A DNA stretch of 64,000 nucleotides from Roseicyclus sp. (GCA_018401965.1 JAGYJU010000009.1:248001-312000), one strand, 5' to 3'. Numbered from the stretch's first letter, positions 35,895 to 44,895 are shown. The notes: generated by a model from the letters alone, not told the origin. A program made the numbers and translations.

Positions 35895-37282
35895 GCGGTC
35901 AGGCTAGGGCGCGCGGCTGCCAGCGTGACCTGGTCGCGGCCATGCGCCTTGGCCCCGTAAAGCGCCGCATCCGCCCGGTCGAGAAGGCTTTGCGCCGTTT
36001 CCCCCGCGCCGGGATCGGAAAGGGCGATCCCCACGCTGATCGTGACACCCAGAAGTTGGGCACCCGCCCCGGTGGCAAAGCCATGGCCGGCGATGGCGGC
36101 GCGCAGCCGTTCCGCGCAGCCAAGCGCCAGGGCGCGATCGGCATCGGGCAGGGCGATCAGGAATTCCTCGCCCCCGATGCGCGCCAACAGGTCGCCAGCG
36201 CGCAATTGGGCCCGCAAGCGCCGCGCCACAAGGCTCAGCACCCGGTCGCCGACCGAATGCCCATGAGTGTCATTCACCCGCTTGAAATGGTCGATATCGA
36301 GCAGCATCACCGCCAGGCCCCGCCCCGCCTGGGCCAGCATCCGGTCCAGTTGGAACAGGCCATAGCGGCGATTGTGCAATCCCGTCAGGCTGTCGGTCAC
36401 CGCCATTGCCAGGCCTGCCTGCACCGAGGCGCGCAAGCGGTCGGCCTGTCGCTTGCGGACAAGCTGGGCACGGATGCGGATGGCCAGCTCTTCGGCGTCA
36501 AAGGGATCATACAAGATGTCATGCGCGCCCAGGTCCAGCGCGATGGCGGCGCGTTCGCTGTCGCCCTGCGGCAGGATCATCAGGGTCGCGGCATGGCGCG
36601 TCGCCGCGCGCGAGCGCAGGTCCGACAACAGCCGCAGGCCTTCGTTGCGGTGGCTGATATCGGCGGCGATGACAAAGACATCGGGCACGTCGTCATCATC
36701 GGCGCCAAAGGCGCCAAGGGCTGCATCGCGGGGCAAGACCGACACGCTGCCGCCAACCCGGTCATCGAGCGCGGTTTTCCACAGCACCGCGCCCTTGGGC
36801 CCGGATGCGATCAGCGCGATCCGGCCCGGTTTCTCGCGGGTATCATAGCTGGCCAGGGCCTCTGCAAACCCCAGCGCGGGTTCGCCCCGCTGCTGCAATT
36901 CGCGCGCCGTGTCGCGCGCCCGCAGCAAGGACCGCACCCGCGCAAGCAGCGTCACCTCGTCGACCGGCTTGGTCAGGAAATCATCCGCCCCCGCCTCGAG
37001 CCCCGCCATCTTGGAGGCGCGATCGGCCAGGGCCGTGACCAGGATGATCGGAATTTCGGCCGTGTCGGGGTCGGCCTTGAGCCTGCGACAGACCTCCAGC
37101 CCCGACATGTCGGGCATCACGACATCCAGCAGGATCAGATCGGGCGCGGTCGTGCGCGCGGCGGCAAGGGCGGCGGTCCCGCAATCGACCTGATCGACGG
37201 CATAACAGGCGGCGGCCAGCTTGACCTTCATCACGATGCGGTTCGTGGCCACATCGTCAACCACCAGAATTCGCCCTGTCAT
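35891..37282 (-). CDS. pleD: PleD-like response regulator diguanylate cyclase
   Basis: A 463-residue protein with two receiver domains and a GGDEF domain. REC1 has D9/D10, phosphoacceptor D53 (LLDVVMPDMSG) and K105; the second receiver (about 155-275) is degenerate; GGEEF is at 370-374, with the c-di-GMP inhibitory site RAGD at 361-364 five residues before it. Length and residue numbers agree closely with Caulobacter PleD. It makes c-di-GMP when phosphorylated and dimerised, controlling motility or surface life. Its cognate kinases are elsewhere. It is divergent from the DUF3572 gene. Confidence 0.93.
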   Translation of the reverse strand: MTGRILVVDDVATNRIVMKVKLAAACYAVDQVDCGTAALAAARTTAPDLILLDVVMPDMSGLEVCRRLKADPDTAEIPIILVTALADRASKMAGLEAGADDFLTKPVDEVTLLARVRSLLRARDTARELQQRGEPALGFAEALASYDTREKPGRIALIASGPKGAVLWKTALDDRVGGSVSVLPRDAALGAFGADDDDVPDVFVIAADISHRNEGLRLLSDLRSRAATRHAATLMILPQGDSERAAIALDLGAHDILYDPFDAEELAIRIRAQLVRKRQADRLRASVQAGLAMAVTDSLTGLHNRRYGLFQLDRMLAQAGRGLAVMLLDIDHFKRVNDTHGHSVGDRVLSLVARRLRAQLRAGDLLARIGGEEFLIALPDADRALALGCAERLRAAIAGHGFATGAGAQLLGVTISVGIALSDPGAGETAQSLLDRADAALYGAKAHGRDQVTLAAARPSLTA

Positions 37283-37400
37283 ATGCGCCCCTTACCCGAT
37301 ACTCATCTGTCCGGTCCGGCACGCAGATGCCGTTGGACTGTCGGAGTGTTGTGGCGCTGAATGGTTAACAAAGTCTTTAACCGGCGGAAGGATCTTGGGG

Positions 37401-37679
37401 ATGAATGAAGATTTGGCACAAACCCGCGCATTGGGCGTGTTGGGCTGGATCGCCAGCCAGGAAGAAATCTTTCCGGCGTTCCTCGGGGCGACCGGCAGCA
37501 CCGAGGCCGATCTGCGCCACCGCATCGCGGAGCCGGAATTCCTGGCCGCGGTGATGGATTTCCTGATGCTCGACGATGCCTGGGTGATCGACTGCGCCAC
37601 GGCCCAGGGCTGGCGCCCCGAAGAGATGATGCTGATCCGTGCGGGGCTGCCCGGTGGGGATCTGCCGCATTGGACCTGA
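37401..37679 (+). CDS. DUF3572 family protein
   Basis: A 92-residue protein with the pattern ALGVLGWIASQEE...FLGATGST...FLMLDDAWV. DUF3572 proteins are small, alphaproteobacterial and often sit beside divK/pleD genes, as here where the gene is divergent from pleD with a 118-base gap. The function is unknown. AAGGA lies 11 bases upstream of the ATG at 37401; the frame is open from 37221 inside the pleD antisense. Confidence 0.88.
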   Translation: MNEDLAQTRALGVLGWIASQEEIFPAFLGATGSTEADLRHRIAEPEFLAAVMDFLMLDDAWVIDCATAQGWRPEEMMLIRAGLPGGDLPHWT

Positions 37680-37691
37680 CGGGCTAGACCC

Positions 37692-38135
37692 TCAGGCGAA
37701 TTCACCCGCCGACAATTTGGCCAAAAGCACCTTGAGCGTTTCCAGCTCGGCCATCGACAGCTTTTCGTTGAAATGGCCAGCCGCCGCCCGGCAGAAAGGC
37801 AAGGCCGCATCGAATTGGCTTTGGCCCCGGTCGGTCAGGCGCACCTCGGTGGTGCGGCGATCGTCGCGGCCCATTTCGCGCATGATCAAACCGTCGGTTT
37901 CCAGCTGGCGCAACGTGCGTGACGTGGCGGTGCGGTCGATGCCGACGAAATTCGCGATATCGGACGGGTTTTTCTTGCCCTCTTCGGCCACGGCAACCAG
38001 CACGCACCAACCAACGCGGGTCAGGCCAAAGCGGCGCAAATCTTCTTCTACCCGACGCTCGACGATGCGGGCGGTCCGGGTGATCTGGTGGCCCACGCTA
38101 TCTTGCAGGCTGAATCTTTTATTCGTGCCGTCCAT
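37692..38135 (-). CDS. MarR-family transcriptional regulator
   Basis: A 147-residue winged-helix protein. Conserved MarR parts: GWCVLVAVAEEG, DIANFVGIDRTATSRTLRQLE (recognition helix) and MGRDDRRTTEVRLTDRG (wing). It is convergent with the DUF3572 gene and divergent from the HAD gene, which it may regulate together with the following methyltransferase; that is positional inference. The ATG at 38135 has AGGG six bases before it; an in-frame start at 38159 is possible. Confidence 0.9.
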   Translation of the reverse strand: MDGTNKRFSLQDSVGHQITRTARIVERRVEEDLRRFGLTRVGWCVLVAVAEEGKKNPSDIANFVGIDRTATSRTLRQLETDGLIMREMGRDDRRTTEVRLTDRGQSQFDAALPFCRAAAGHFNEKLSMAELETLKVLLAKLSAGEFA

Positions 38136-38230
38136 GCTGACCCTGCGATATAGAGGCAATGACGCAGGCTGTCATTACCAGATAATTCTGTCGTGCCTCT
38201 TTCCGACGAAAATCAGCAGGAGTTGTAAAA

Positions 38231-38932
38231 TTGCCGCGAAAGACCAAGGGCCTTCTTTTTGACAAAGACGGAACGCTGTTCGATTTTCATCAAAGCTGGT
38301 CCCTCTGGGCCCGGGGCCTGATCGACGGCCTGTCGGACGGAGACTTGGGGCGGCGGGCGGATCTGTCCAGGTGTCTTGAATACGACTATGAAAACAAGGC
38401 GTTTTACCCCGGTGCGCTGTCGGTCTCTGGCACCGTGCGGCAACAGGCAGAGGTGTTGTCGCCGGTCCTGAGCGATTGGCCGATCGCGCGGATCGAAGCC
38501 CATCTCGTGCAGCTGGCCGCGACCGCGGTCATGGTCCCGGCCACCCCGCTGGTCCCGCTTCTGGATGGGTTCCGCGCGGCTGGCCTGCGGCTTGGGGTGG
38601 CCACGAATGACGCGGAATCCGCCGCGCGCAAGCATCTTGAGGCATCTGATATTATTGACAAATTCGACTATATCGCGGGATATGATTCGGGCCACGGCGC
38701 CAAGCCGGATGCGGGCATGTGTTCGGCCTTTGCCGTCGCGATGAAGCTTGATCCTGCCGCCTGCGTCATGATCGGCGACAGCCACCATGATCTGGTCGCC
38801 GGGCGCGCGGCCGGGATGGTGACGGTGGCGGTTCTGACCGGTTTGGCGGGGGCCGTCGATCTCGCGCCGCTGGCCGATGTGGTCTTGCCCGATATCGGCG
38901 CCTTGCCGCAATGGTTGGCAAGCCAGGCCTGA
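38231..38932 (+). CDS. HAD-superfamily phosphatase (phosphoglycolate phosphatase-like)
   Basis: A 233-residue HAD hydrolase. Motif I is DKDGT with D11 and D13, motif II falls in VATNDAES, the motif III lysine is in GHGAKPD, and motif IV is MIGDSHHDLVAGRAAG. The cap domain is of the C1 type, as in Gph. It begins with a TTG codon preceded by CAGGAG eight bases upstream. It may clear a phosphorylated by-product. It lies 134 bases before the first MttB gene with a REP-like double hairpin in the gap, so co-transcription is possible. Confidence 0.88.
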   Translation: MPRKTKGLLFDKDGTLFDFHQSWSLWARGLIDGLSDGDLGRRADLSRCLEYDYENKAFYPGALSVSGTVRQQAEVLSPVLSDWPIARIEAHLVQLAATAVMVPATPLVPLLDGFRAAGLRLGVATNDAESAARKHLEASDIIDKFDYIAGYDSGHGAKPDAGMCSAFAVAMKLDPAACVMIGDSHHDLVAGRAAGMVTVAVLTGLAGAVDLAPLADVVLPDIGALPQWLASQA

Positions 38933-39000
38933 CCGGCGCCTGGTCGGCGCAAGAATGCGACCTTTGGCGTCGGATATGGGCAATCGGCTTGCCGGGGGAT

Positions 39001-39041
39001 GGGCGAGGTTGAAGCTCGCCCCGAACCCGGCTTTCGCCGGG
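39001..39041. repeat. Tandem REP-like hairpins
   Basis: GGGCGAG-GTTGAAG-CTCGCCC at 39001-39021 and CCCGGC-TTTC-GCCGGG at 39026-39041. The first resembles the TGAAGC-centred palindrome at 13513-13532. They sit between the HAD and MttB genes and may end or protect the HAD message. Confidence 0.5.
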
Positions 39042-39066
39042 CCAGCCCGCAAGAAAGCCCGACCCG

Positions 39067-40635
39067 ATGACCCATGCCCCCGATATCGACGCCCCCCGCC
39101 GCCGCCGCACCGGTGGGCGTGCGGGCCATTCCGCCCGCGCGGGCGGCCATGCCATCGACCAGATGCCGTGGCGGGTGCCGGTCAACACCGACCGGCCGAC
39201 CGAACCGCTGCCTGCCGAAGGTGTCTATGCCATTCATGACGGGGCGATGCGGGTCTTGTCCGATATCGGGATCGAGTTCCTGAACCCCGAAGCGCTGACC
39301 CATCTCAAGGCTGCGGGCTGCAGGATCGAAGGTCAGACCGCGCGGTTCGACCGCCATTTCGTCGAGGAAATGGTGGGGCGCGCGCCTGCGTCCTTTACCC
39401 TGACCCCGCGCAACCCGGCCAAGCAGATCACCATCGGCAAAGGGCACATGGTCTTTGGCAACGTGTCATCGCCGCCCAATGCCTGGGATCTCGAACGCGG
39501 CAAACGGCCCGGCGACATGGAAACCTACCGGGAATTCATCAAGCTGACGCAGTATTTCAACTGCATCCATTTCGCGGGGGGCTACCCCGTTGAGCCCATC
39601 GACGTGCATCCGGGCGTGCGGCACCTCGATTGCCTCTATGAAAAACTGGTGCTGACCGACAAGGTCGTTCACGCCTATTCTCTGGGGCCCGAGCGGGTCG
39701 AGGATGTGATGGAAATGGTCCGCATCGCGGGCGGCCTGACCCATGCCGAATTCGACGCGACGCCCCGCATGTATACCAACATCAATTCCGTCAGCCCGCT
39801 GAAACATGATTGGCCGATGCTGGATGGCGCGATGCGGCTGGCGCGGCGCGGGCAACCGGTGGTGGTCACGCCCTTCACGCTGGCGGGCGCGATGGCGCCG
39901 GTGACGCTGTCGGGGGCGGTGATGCTGTCGATTGCCGAGGCGCTGGCGGCCATCGCGCTGTTGCAATGGATTGCGCCGGGCTGCCCGGTGGCGATCGGCA
40001 CCTTCACGTCGAATGTCGACATGAAATCGGGCGCGCCCGCCTTTGGCACGCCCGAATACATCCGCGCGACCCAGATGACCGGCCAGATGGCGCGGTTCTA
40101 TGGCCTGCCGCTGCGATCCTCGGGCGTGTGCGCGGCCAATGTGCCCGATGCGCAATCCATGTGGGAGACGATGAATTCGCTCTGGGCCGCCGTGCAGTCG
40201 GGGACCAACATGGTGTATCACGCCGCCGGCTGGCTGGAGGGCGGGCTGGTCGCAAGCCCGGAAAAATTCGTGATGGATTGCGAGGTTTTGCAGCAATTCC
40301 AACGCTACTTCGAACCCCAGATCCTGGGTACGTCCGAGGCCGATCTCGCCATCGACGCCATCTCGGAGGTTGGCGCAGGCGGGCATTTCTTTGGCTGCCA
40401 ACACACCCAGGATCGCTACCAGGAAGCGTTTTACGGCCCCTTCCTGTCGGATTGGCGCAACTTCGAGGCATGGCAGGCCGCAGGCAGCGTCTGGACCGCT
40501 GAACGCGCCCATGGCGTCTACAAGAATATCCTCGCGGATTTCGAAGCGCCGCCGATGGATCTGGCCATCAGGGACGAACTGGCCGATTTCGTTGCGCGCC
40601 GCAAATCCGAAGGGGGCGCGCCGACCGACTTCTAG
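39067..40635 (+). CDS. MttB-family (non-pyrrolysine) methyltransferase 1
   Basis: A 522-residue TIM-barrel protein of the trimethylamine methyltransferase superfamily. Typical parts: MRVLSDIGIEFLNPEAL, MVFGNVSSPPNAWDLERG, a central MYTNINSVSPL and FGCQHTQDRYQ near the end. No in-frame amber codon is present, so it belongs to the non-pyrrolysine branch, whose studied members (MtgB type) demethylate glycine betaine or similar quaternary amines onto a corrinoid protein. No corrinoid protein gene adjoins it. The N-terminal RTGGRAGHSAR patch recalls the start of the second MttB at 51.5 kb. The substrate is unknown. Confidence 0.88.
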   Translation: MTHAPDIDAPRRRRTGGRAGHSARAGGHAIDQMPWRVPVNTDRPTEPLPAEGVYAIHDGAMRVLSDIGIEFLNPEALTHLKAAGCRIEGQTARFDRHFVEEMVGRAPASFTLTPRNPAKQITIGKGHMVFGNVSSPPNAWDLERGKRPGDMETYREFIKLTQYFNCIHFAGGYPVEPIDVHPGVRHLDCLYEKLVLTDKVVHAYSLGPERVEDVMEMVRIAGGLTHAEFDATPRMYTNINSVSPLKHDWPMLDGAMRLARRGQPVVVTPFTLAGAMAPVTLSGAVMLSIAEALAAIALLQWIAPGCPVAIGTFTSNVDMKSGAPAFGTPEYIRATQMTGQMARFYGLPLRSSGVCAANVPDAQSMWETMNSLWAAVQSGTNMVYHAAGWLEGGLVASPEKFVMDCEVLQQFQRYFEPQILGTSEADLAIDAISEVGAGGHFFGCQHTQDRYQEAFYGPFLSDWRNFEAWQAAGSVWTAERAHGVYKNILADFEAPPMDLAIRDELADFVARRKSEGGAPTDF

Positions 40636-40762
40636 TCCGGTGCAAATGCCTTGATATCGCCCAGATTGCGAAAGGGTTCGTTTACGTCTGGCGCCTAAGC
40701 CTGACCCGGCCCCGCGCATGTCGCGCCGGGCCTGGCAAGGTGCGTGGCGCGAGGTTTCTGGG

Positions 40763-41350
40763 ATGCACGGCATGGTAAACCGCGCCCTGCAGGGGTTTGT
40801 GACCGCAACCTACGGCCCCGAGCTCTGGGCCGAGGTGCGCAGCCAGGCTTGCCTGCCCTTCGATGACTTCGAGGCGATGCTGCATTACCCCGATGCGCTG
40901 ACGCTGACCTGTTTCGACGCCGCCTGCCATGTGCTGCACAAGCATCCCAATGCGCTGCTGGAAGATATCGGGACATGGTTGGTCACCGATCCCCACCTGG
41001 AACCCTTGCGCCGCCTGATGCGGTTTTCGGGCGCCAGTTTCCTCGATTTCCTTTTGTCGCTGGATGAACTGGGCGACCGGGGGCGGCTGGCCGTGCCGGA
41101 TCTTGACCTGCCCCGGATCGAGCTGGAGCGACTGGACCCGTCCAGTTTCCGCATTCGCGCGCAATGGCGCCTGCCCGGGATCGGGCCGATCCTCATGGGC
41201 TGCTTGCGGGCCATGGCCGATGACTACGGCGCGTTGGCCTATCTGCGCCTTGACGGGATCGAAGGCGGCACGGAATGCCTGCATGTGCAATTGCTCGACA
41301 CCGCCTTTGCGCGGGGGCGCGGGTTTGAGCTGGGCCGGGGTGTGGCATGA
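40763..41350 (+). CDS. H-NOX-like (heme NO-binding) domain protein with altered heme motifs
   Basis: A 195-residue protein with the H-NOX fold pattern: MHGMVNRALQGFVTATYG at the start, LEDIGTWLV, FSGASFLDFLLSLDEL and LMGCLRAMADDYG. The proximal heme histidine is expected right after LDEL, but Gly is there (G104), and the YxSxR heme-propionate motif, expected near 129-135, reads FRIRAQW. Heme binding is therefore doubtful. GAGG lies eight bases before the ATG at 40763. Its TGA overlaps the ATG of the GGDEF gene, so the pair should work as one unit, as in known H-NOX/cyclase pairs. The ligand, if any, is unknown. Confidence 0.85.
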   Translation: MHGMVNRALQGFVTATYGPELWAEVRSQACLPFDDFEAMLHYPDALTLTCFDAACHVLHKHPNALLEDIGTWLVTDPHLEPLRRLMRFSGASFLDFLLSLDELGDRGRLAVPDLDLPRIELERLDPSSFRIRAQWRLPGIGPILMGCLRAMADDYGALAYLRLDGIEGGTECLHVQLLDTAFARGRGFELGRGVA

Positions 41351-42435
41351 TCACCCGAAACCCCGCACCCGTCGCCATGCCCGTGATCGCGCTGTCAGGC
41401 GGCACGCTCGACCTGTTGATGCCGATGCACCTGCGGGCGGATGCCAGGGGCCGGGTGGTGCAGGCCGGGCCAACCCTGCTCAAGATGGCGGGGCAGGGCG
41501 ATCTGGCCGGCCTGTCGCTGTTCGACCTGGTCGAGATCCGCAGACCTGCCCGCGCGGAGACCCTTTCGGCGCTGATGGCGCTGGCGGGGCAGCGGATCGG
41601 GCTGGTGTTGCGCGCCACGCCCCATCTTGCCTTGCGCGGCGCGCTGGTGCCCCTGCCCGGGGATGCCGGGCTGATCCTCGATCTTTCGCTTGGGTTGTCC
41701 TTTGCCCGCGCGGTGGCGGAATTCGGCCTGACGTTGAATGATTTTTCACCCTGCGACCAAACGGTTGACATGCTCTACCTGCATGAGGCGAACATCTCTA
41801 CCATGGCCTTGTCGCGGCATTTGTCGCACCGGCTGCAGGCGGCGCGCGCGCGCGCCGAGGCCCAGGCGCTGACCGATCCGCTGACCGGGCTGGCCAACCG
41901 CCGCGCCATGGATATCGAGATTGCCCGTGCCCTTGATGACCCGATGCCGGATTTCGCGCTGATGCAGATCGATCTTGATCATTTCAAGGCGATCAATGAC
42001 AGCCTTGGCCATGCGGCGGGCGACGCGGTTCTGGAATGGGTCGGCCGGGTGCTGCGGGAGCATCTGCGGGCGGGTGATGTCGCGGGCCGTGTGGGCGGGG
42101 ATGAATTCCTCGTGCTGCTGCGCGACCCTGATGGCAGCGACAGTCTTGCCCGGGTCGCGGCACGGCTGATCGCCTTGATCGAAACCCCGGTGCCCTTCGG
42201 GGGCCAGCTGTGCCGCATCTCGGCCTCGATCGGGATCGCGGCCTGGGCCGGCTATGCCGAACGGCCCGATATCAATCGGCTTTTGGCCGATGTCGATGCC
42301 GCCCTCTATACCGCCAAACGCGCCGGTCGGGGCCGCTGCGTGCTGCACCAGCCCGGCGCGCCGAGGCCGCGCCGCCGCGCAGGCGATCCGCCGCCCATGG
42401 GTCTTGAGCCCGCGCCCCCCCGCCCCGGGGATTGA
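41347..42435 (+). CDS. Diguanylate cyclase with an HNOBA-like sensory N-terminus
   Basis: A 362-residue protein. Residues about 20-150 resemble the H-NOX-associated (HNOBA) PAS-like domain (LRADARGRVVQAGPTLLKMA, SLFDLVEIRRP), then a short coiled segment (about 155-173) and a GGDEF domain with GGDEF at 250-254 and the inhibitory RAGD site at 241-244. No EAL is present. It makes c-di-GMP, probably under control of the overlapping H-NOX-like protein (4-base overlap, ATGA). The extended Pro/Arg-rich tail is likely disordered. Confidence 0.9.
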   Translation: MITRNPAPVAMPVIALSGGTLDLLMPMHLRADARGRVVQAGPTLLKMAGQGDLAGLSLFDLVEIRRPARAETLSALMALAGQRIGLVLRATPHLALRGALVPLPGDAGLILDLSLGLSFARAVAEFGLTLNDFSPCDQTVDMLYLHEANISTMALSRHLSHRLQAARARAEAQALTDPLTGLANRRAMDIEIARALDDPMPDFALMQIDLDHFKAINDSLGHAAGDAVLEWVGRVLREHLRAGDVAGRVGGDEFLVLLRDPDGSDSLARVAARLIALIETPVPFGGQLCRISASIGIAAWAGYAERPDINRLLADVDAALYTAKRAGRGRCVLHQPGAPRPRRRAGDPPPMGLEPAPPRPGD

Positions 42436-42490
42436 GATCTCGGCACAAGGGGCTAGGTCAGGGGTTCAGCCCTGTCCTGGACCCGCGCCG

Positions 42491-43810
42491 ATGACCGATA
42501 TCCCCGATCCCCGATCCTACCCGGTTCCGGCCGGGCGCTTTGCCCGCGCCGCGCGCATGGGGGGGCTGGCCAGTGGCCTGGTGGGCGGCGTGGCACTTGG
42601 CGGCGCTCAGGCCCTTGTGCGCGGCCAGCGCCCGCGCCTGTCCGACCTGGTGCTGACGCCCGCCAACATCACCCGGCTGGCCGACCGCCTGTCGCAGATG
42701 CGCGGCGCGGCGATGAAACTGGGCCAGCTCTTGTCGATGGAGGCGGGTGATCTCTTGTCGCCCGAGCTGGAGGCGATCTTGGCGCGGCTGCGGGCGCAGG
42801 CCCATGTCATGCCGCCCGCGCAGTTGAAGCAGGTGCTGCAAGACGCCTATGGCGCCGAGTTCCGGACGCTGTTTCGCAGCTTTGACACCCGCCCGCTGGC
42901 GGCCGCCTCGATCGGCCAGGTGCACCGCGCCCAAACCCCTGATGGCCGCGCGCTGGCGATAAAACTGCAATACCCCGGTGTGAAAGGGGCCATCGACAGC
43001 GACCTCGACAATGCCGCCGCCCTGATCCGGTGGTCAGGGCTTTGGCCGCGCGAGCTGGATCTGGGCCCGCTCCTGGCGGAGGCGCGGGCGCAACTGCATG
43101 AAGAGGCCGACTATGCCCGCGAAGGCGCGGCCCTGGCGCGGTTCGGGGCGCTGTTGCAGGGCGATGACCGTTTTGTCGTGCCGGGGCTCGATGCCGCGCG
43201 CACCGGGCCATGCGCGCTCGCCATGAGTTTCGAGCCGTCAGAGCCGATCGAAACCCTGGCCCATGCACCCGCCGACCAGCGCGACCGCGCGGTGACAGCC
43301 CTGTTGGAGCTGTGCCTGCGCGAATTGTTCGAGTTTCGCCTGATGCAGACGGATCCGAATTTCGCCAATTACCGCTGGCGCCCCGACACGGGCCAGATCG
43401 TGTTGTTGGATTTCGGCGCGACGCGCGAGATTTCGCGCGAGATGTCGGAAGCCTACCGTGCGCTCTTGCGGGCGGGCCTTGCGCGTGACCGCGACGCGGT
43501 GATGGCGGGGCTGGCGGAGATCGGTTTTGTCAAACCCGGCCTTGCGCCGGCCCATCGCCAGACCATCCTCGAGATGTCGGACATGGGCTTTGACCTGCTG
43601 CGCGGCCCGGATCCGTTCGATTTTCGTGGCAATGATTTTGCCGACCGGATGCGCCAGCGCGGGATGCAGATCGGCGGCGAACGGGAACTATGGCATATCC
43701 CGCCCGCGCAAACCCTGTTCCTGCAACGCAAGATCGGCGGTCTTTACCTCTTGGCCACGCGCCTTGGGGCGCGCGTCGATATCGCCGCCATGGTGGCGCG
43801 TTTTGTCTAG
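42491..43810 (+). CDS. ABC1/UbiB-family atypical kinase
   Basis: A 439-residue protein of the ABC1/AarF/UbiB family. The KxGQ motif is in AAMKLGQLLSMEAGD, the Ala-rich loop is AAASIGQVHRA, the ATP lysine is in LAIKLQYPGV, and the catalytic DPNFANYRW and LDFGATREI motifs follow. Members support ubiquinone biosynthesis or lipid homeostasis. Lacking the C-terminal membrane helices of E. coli UbiB, it fits the shorter ABC1 branch. The ATG at 42491 follows the GGDEF gene by 55 bases; its stop overlaps the convergent BtuF-like gene by four bases. Confidence 0.92.
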   Translation: MTDIPDPRSYPVPAGRFARAARMGGLASGLVGGVALGGAQALVRGQRPRLSDLVLTPANITRLADRLSQMRGAAMKLGQLLSMEAGDLLSPELEAILARLRAQAHVMPPAQLKQVLQDAYGAEFRTLFRSFDTRPLAAASIGQVHRAQTPDGRALAIKLQYPGVKGAIDSDLDNAAALIRWSGLWPRELDLGPLLAEARAQLHEEADYAREGAALARFGALLQGDDRFVVPGLDAARTGPCALAMSFEPSEPIETLAHAPADQRDRAVTALLELCLRELFEFRLMQTDPNFANYRWRPDTGQIVLLDFGATREISREMSEAYRALLRAGLARDRDAVMAGLAEIGFVKPGLAPAHRQTILEMSDMGFDLLRGPDPFDFRGNDFADRMRQRGMQIGGERELWHIPPAQTLFLQRKIGGLYLLATRLGARVDIAAMVARFV

Positions 43811-44589
43811 CCAAGCGCCGCGATGATCGCATCCAGCCCGTCTGTCAGGGCGGCGGGGCCCGGTTGCAGGATCAGCGGCGATTTGATCTCGGTGATCCGC
43901 CCGTCGCGCACGGCGGGCATCCTGTCCCAGCCGGGGCGCGCCGCGATGCGCTCGGCCCGCACCTTTTTCCCGCACCATGATGCCAGGATCACGTCGGGGT
44001 TGCGGGTCAGAACCGCCTCTGCCGTCACGATCCGGTCCTGGGCGGCCTGTTTGCCTGCCAGTTCGGGGAACGCATCCTGCCCGCCCGCGATGCCGATCAG
44101 TTCCGACACCCAGGCCAGGCCTGAAATCATCGGGTCATCCCATTCTTCGAAATAGACCACGGGGCGGGGGCCGGGCCGGTCTTCGGCACGGGCGGCGACA
44201 TGGGCCAGCCTGCGCTCGTAATGATCGACCAGCCGCGCGGCGCGCTGCGATTGGCCAACGGTTGCGCCAAGGTGCCGGATCATCGCAAGAATGCCCGCAA
44301 CATCGCGTTGATTATAGGCCATCACGGTGATCCCCGCCCGGATCAGGCCAGCGGCGATATCGGCCTGAAGATCGGAAAAGGTCAGCACCAGGTCGGGGTC
44401 CAGCGCGATGATCTTGGGCAGGTCAGCCGAGGTAAATGCCCCGACCCGCGGTTTTTCGCGCCGCACCCGCGCCGGGCGCACGGCATAGCCTGTGACGCCC
44501 ACGATCCGCTCTTCTTCGCCCAGAAGATACAGCGTTTCCACCGTTTCCTCGGTCAGGCACACGATACGCTCCGGTGGAAAGCGCCGCAT
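43807..44589 (-). CDS. BtuF-like cobalamin-binding protein without signal peptide
   Basis: A 260-residue periplasmic-binding-fold protein (class III). RIVCLTEETVETLYLLGEEERIVGVTGY, IIALDPDLVLTFSDLQADIA and VYFEEWDDPMISG match the BtuF/FhuD family. The best start (ATG 44589) overlaps the stop of the upstream small gene (TGATG) and gives no signal peptide, so a cytoplasmic location is likely, unlike true BtuF; an export sequence is not seen in the upstream extension either. The pair lies behind a cobalamin riboswitch, so its role should concern B12 uptake, salvage or trafficking. No btuC/btuD is in the window. Confidence 0.85.
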   Translation of the reverse strand: MRRFPPERIVCLTEETVETLYLLGEEERIVGVTGYAVRPARVRREKPRVGAFTSADLPKIIALDPDLVLTFSDLQADIAAGLIRAGITVMAYNQRDVAGILAMIRHLGATVGQSQRAARLVDHYERRLAHVAARAEDRPGPRPVVYFEEWDDPMISGLAWVSELIGIAGGQDAFPELAGKQAAQDRIVTAEAVLTRNPDVILASWCGKKVRAERIAARPGWDRMPAVRDGRITEIKSPLILQPGPAALTDGLDAIIAALG

Positions 44590-44891
44590 CAGAGCGACAG
44601 CCGCCGCATGCGCGCGCCACCCCGCCTGCGCGGCCGGGGCAGCGCCAGGTCCAGCGGGCGCAGCGGACAGGCCAGCGAGGCGCGCAAAAGCGCGCAGAAT
44701 TCGCCCACCGCGGGATCGGTCGCCTCGAAAGGGGCGGCCAGCCCCAGCGCATGGCGCGCGGCATCGGGGTAGGCGGCCCGCGCCGGCAGGCCCGCCAGCC
44801 ACTGCATGTAGCCAAGCTGCCCCAGTTCACGCGCGCGGGCGGGCGAGCCGGTGCAAAGCTGAAGCTGTGTCAGGGTTCTTTCGGTCAGCAT
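44589..44891 (-). CDS. Small protein under B12 riboswitch control
   Basis: A 100-residue protein of unknown family with a Leu/Ala/Arg-rich helical composition and three Cys residues (QLCTG, EFCALL, SLACPL). The ATG at 44891 has GGAGGG five bases upstream. It is the first gene after a cobalamin riboswitch and overlaps the BtuF-like gene, so it belongs to B12 metabolism by context. I cannot assign a function. An artefactual reading of leader sequence is unlikely given the start signals and tight coupling. Confidence 0.7.
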   Translation of the reverse strand: MLTERTLTQLQLCTGSPARARELGQLGYMQWLAGLPARAAYPDAARHALGLAAPFEATDPAVGEFCALLRASLACPLRPLDLALPRPRRRGGARMRRLSL

Positions 44892-44895
44892 TGTG

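Noticed and set aside
35895..37360. Continuation of the CnrX-like frame as a 654-residue protein
   Set aside because: After the G run it is antisense to pleD and has no similarity; the frame change explains it.
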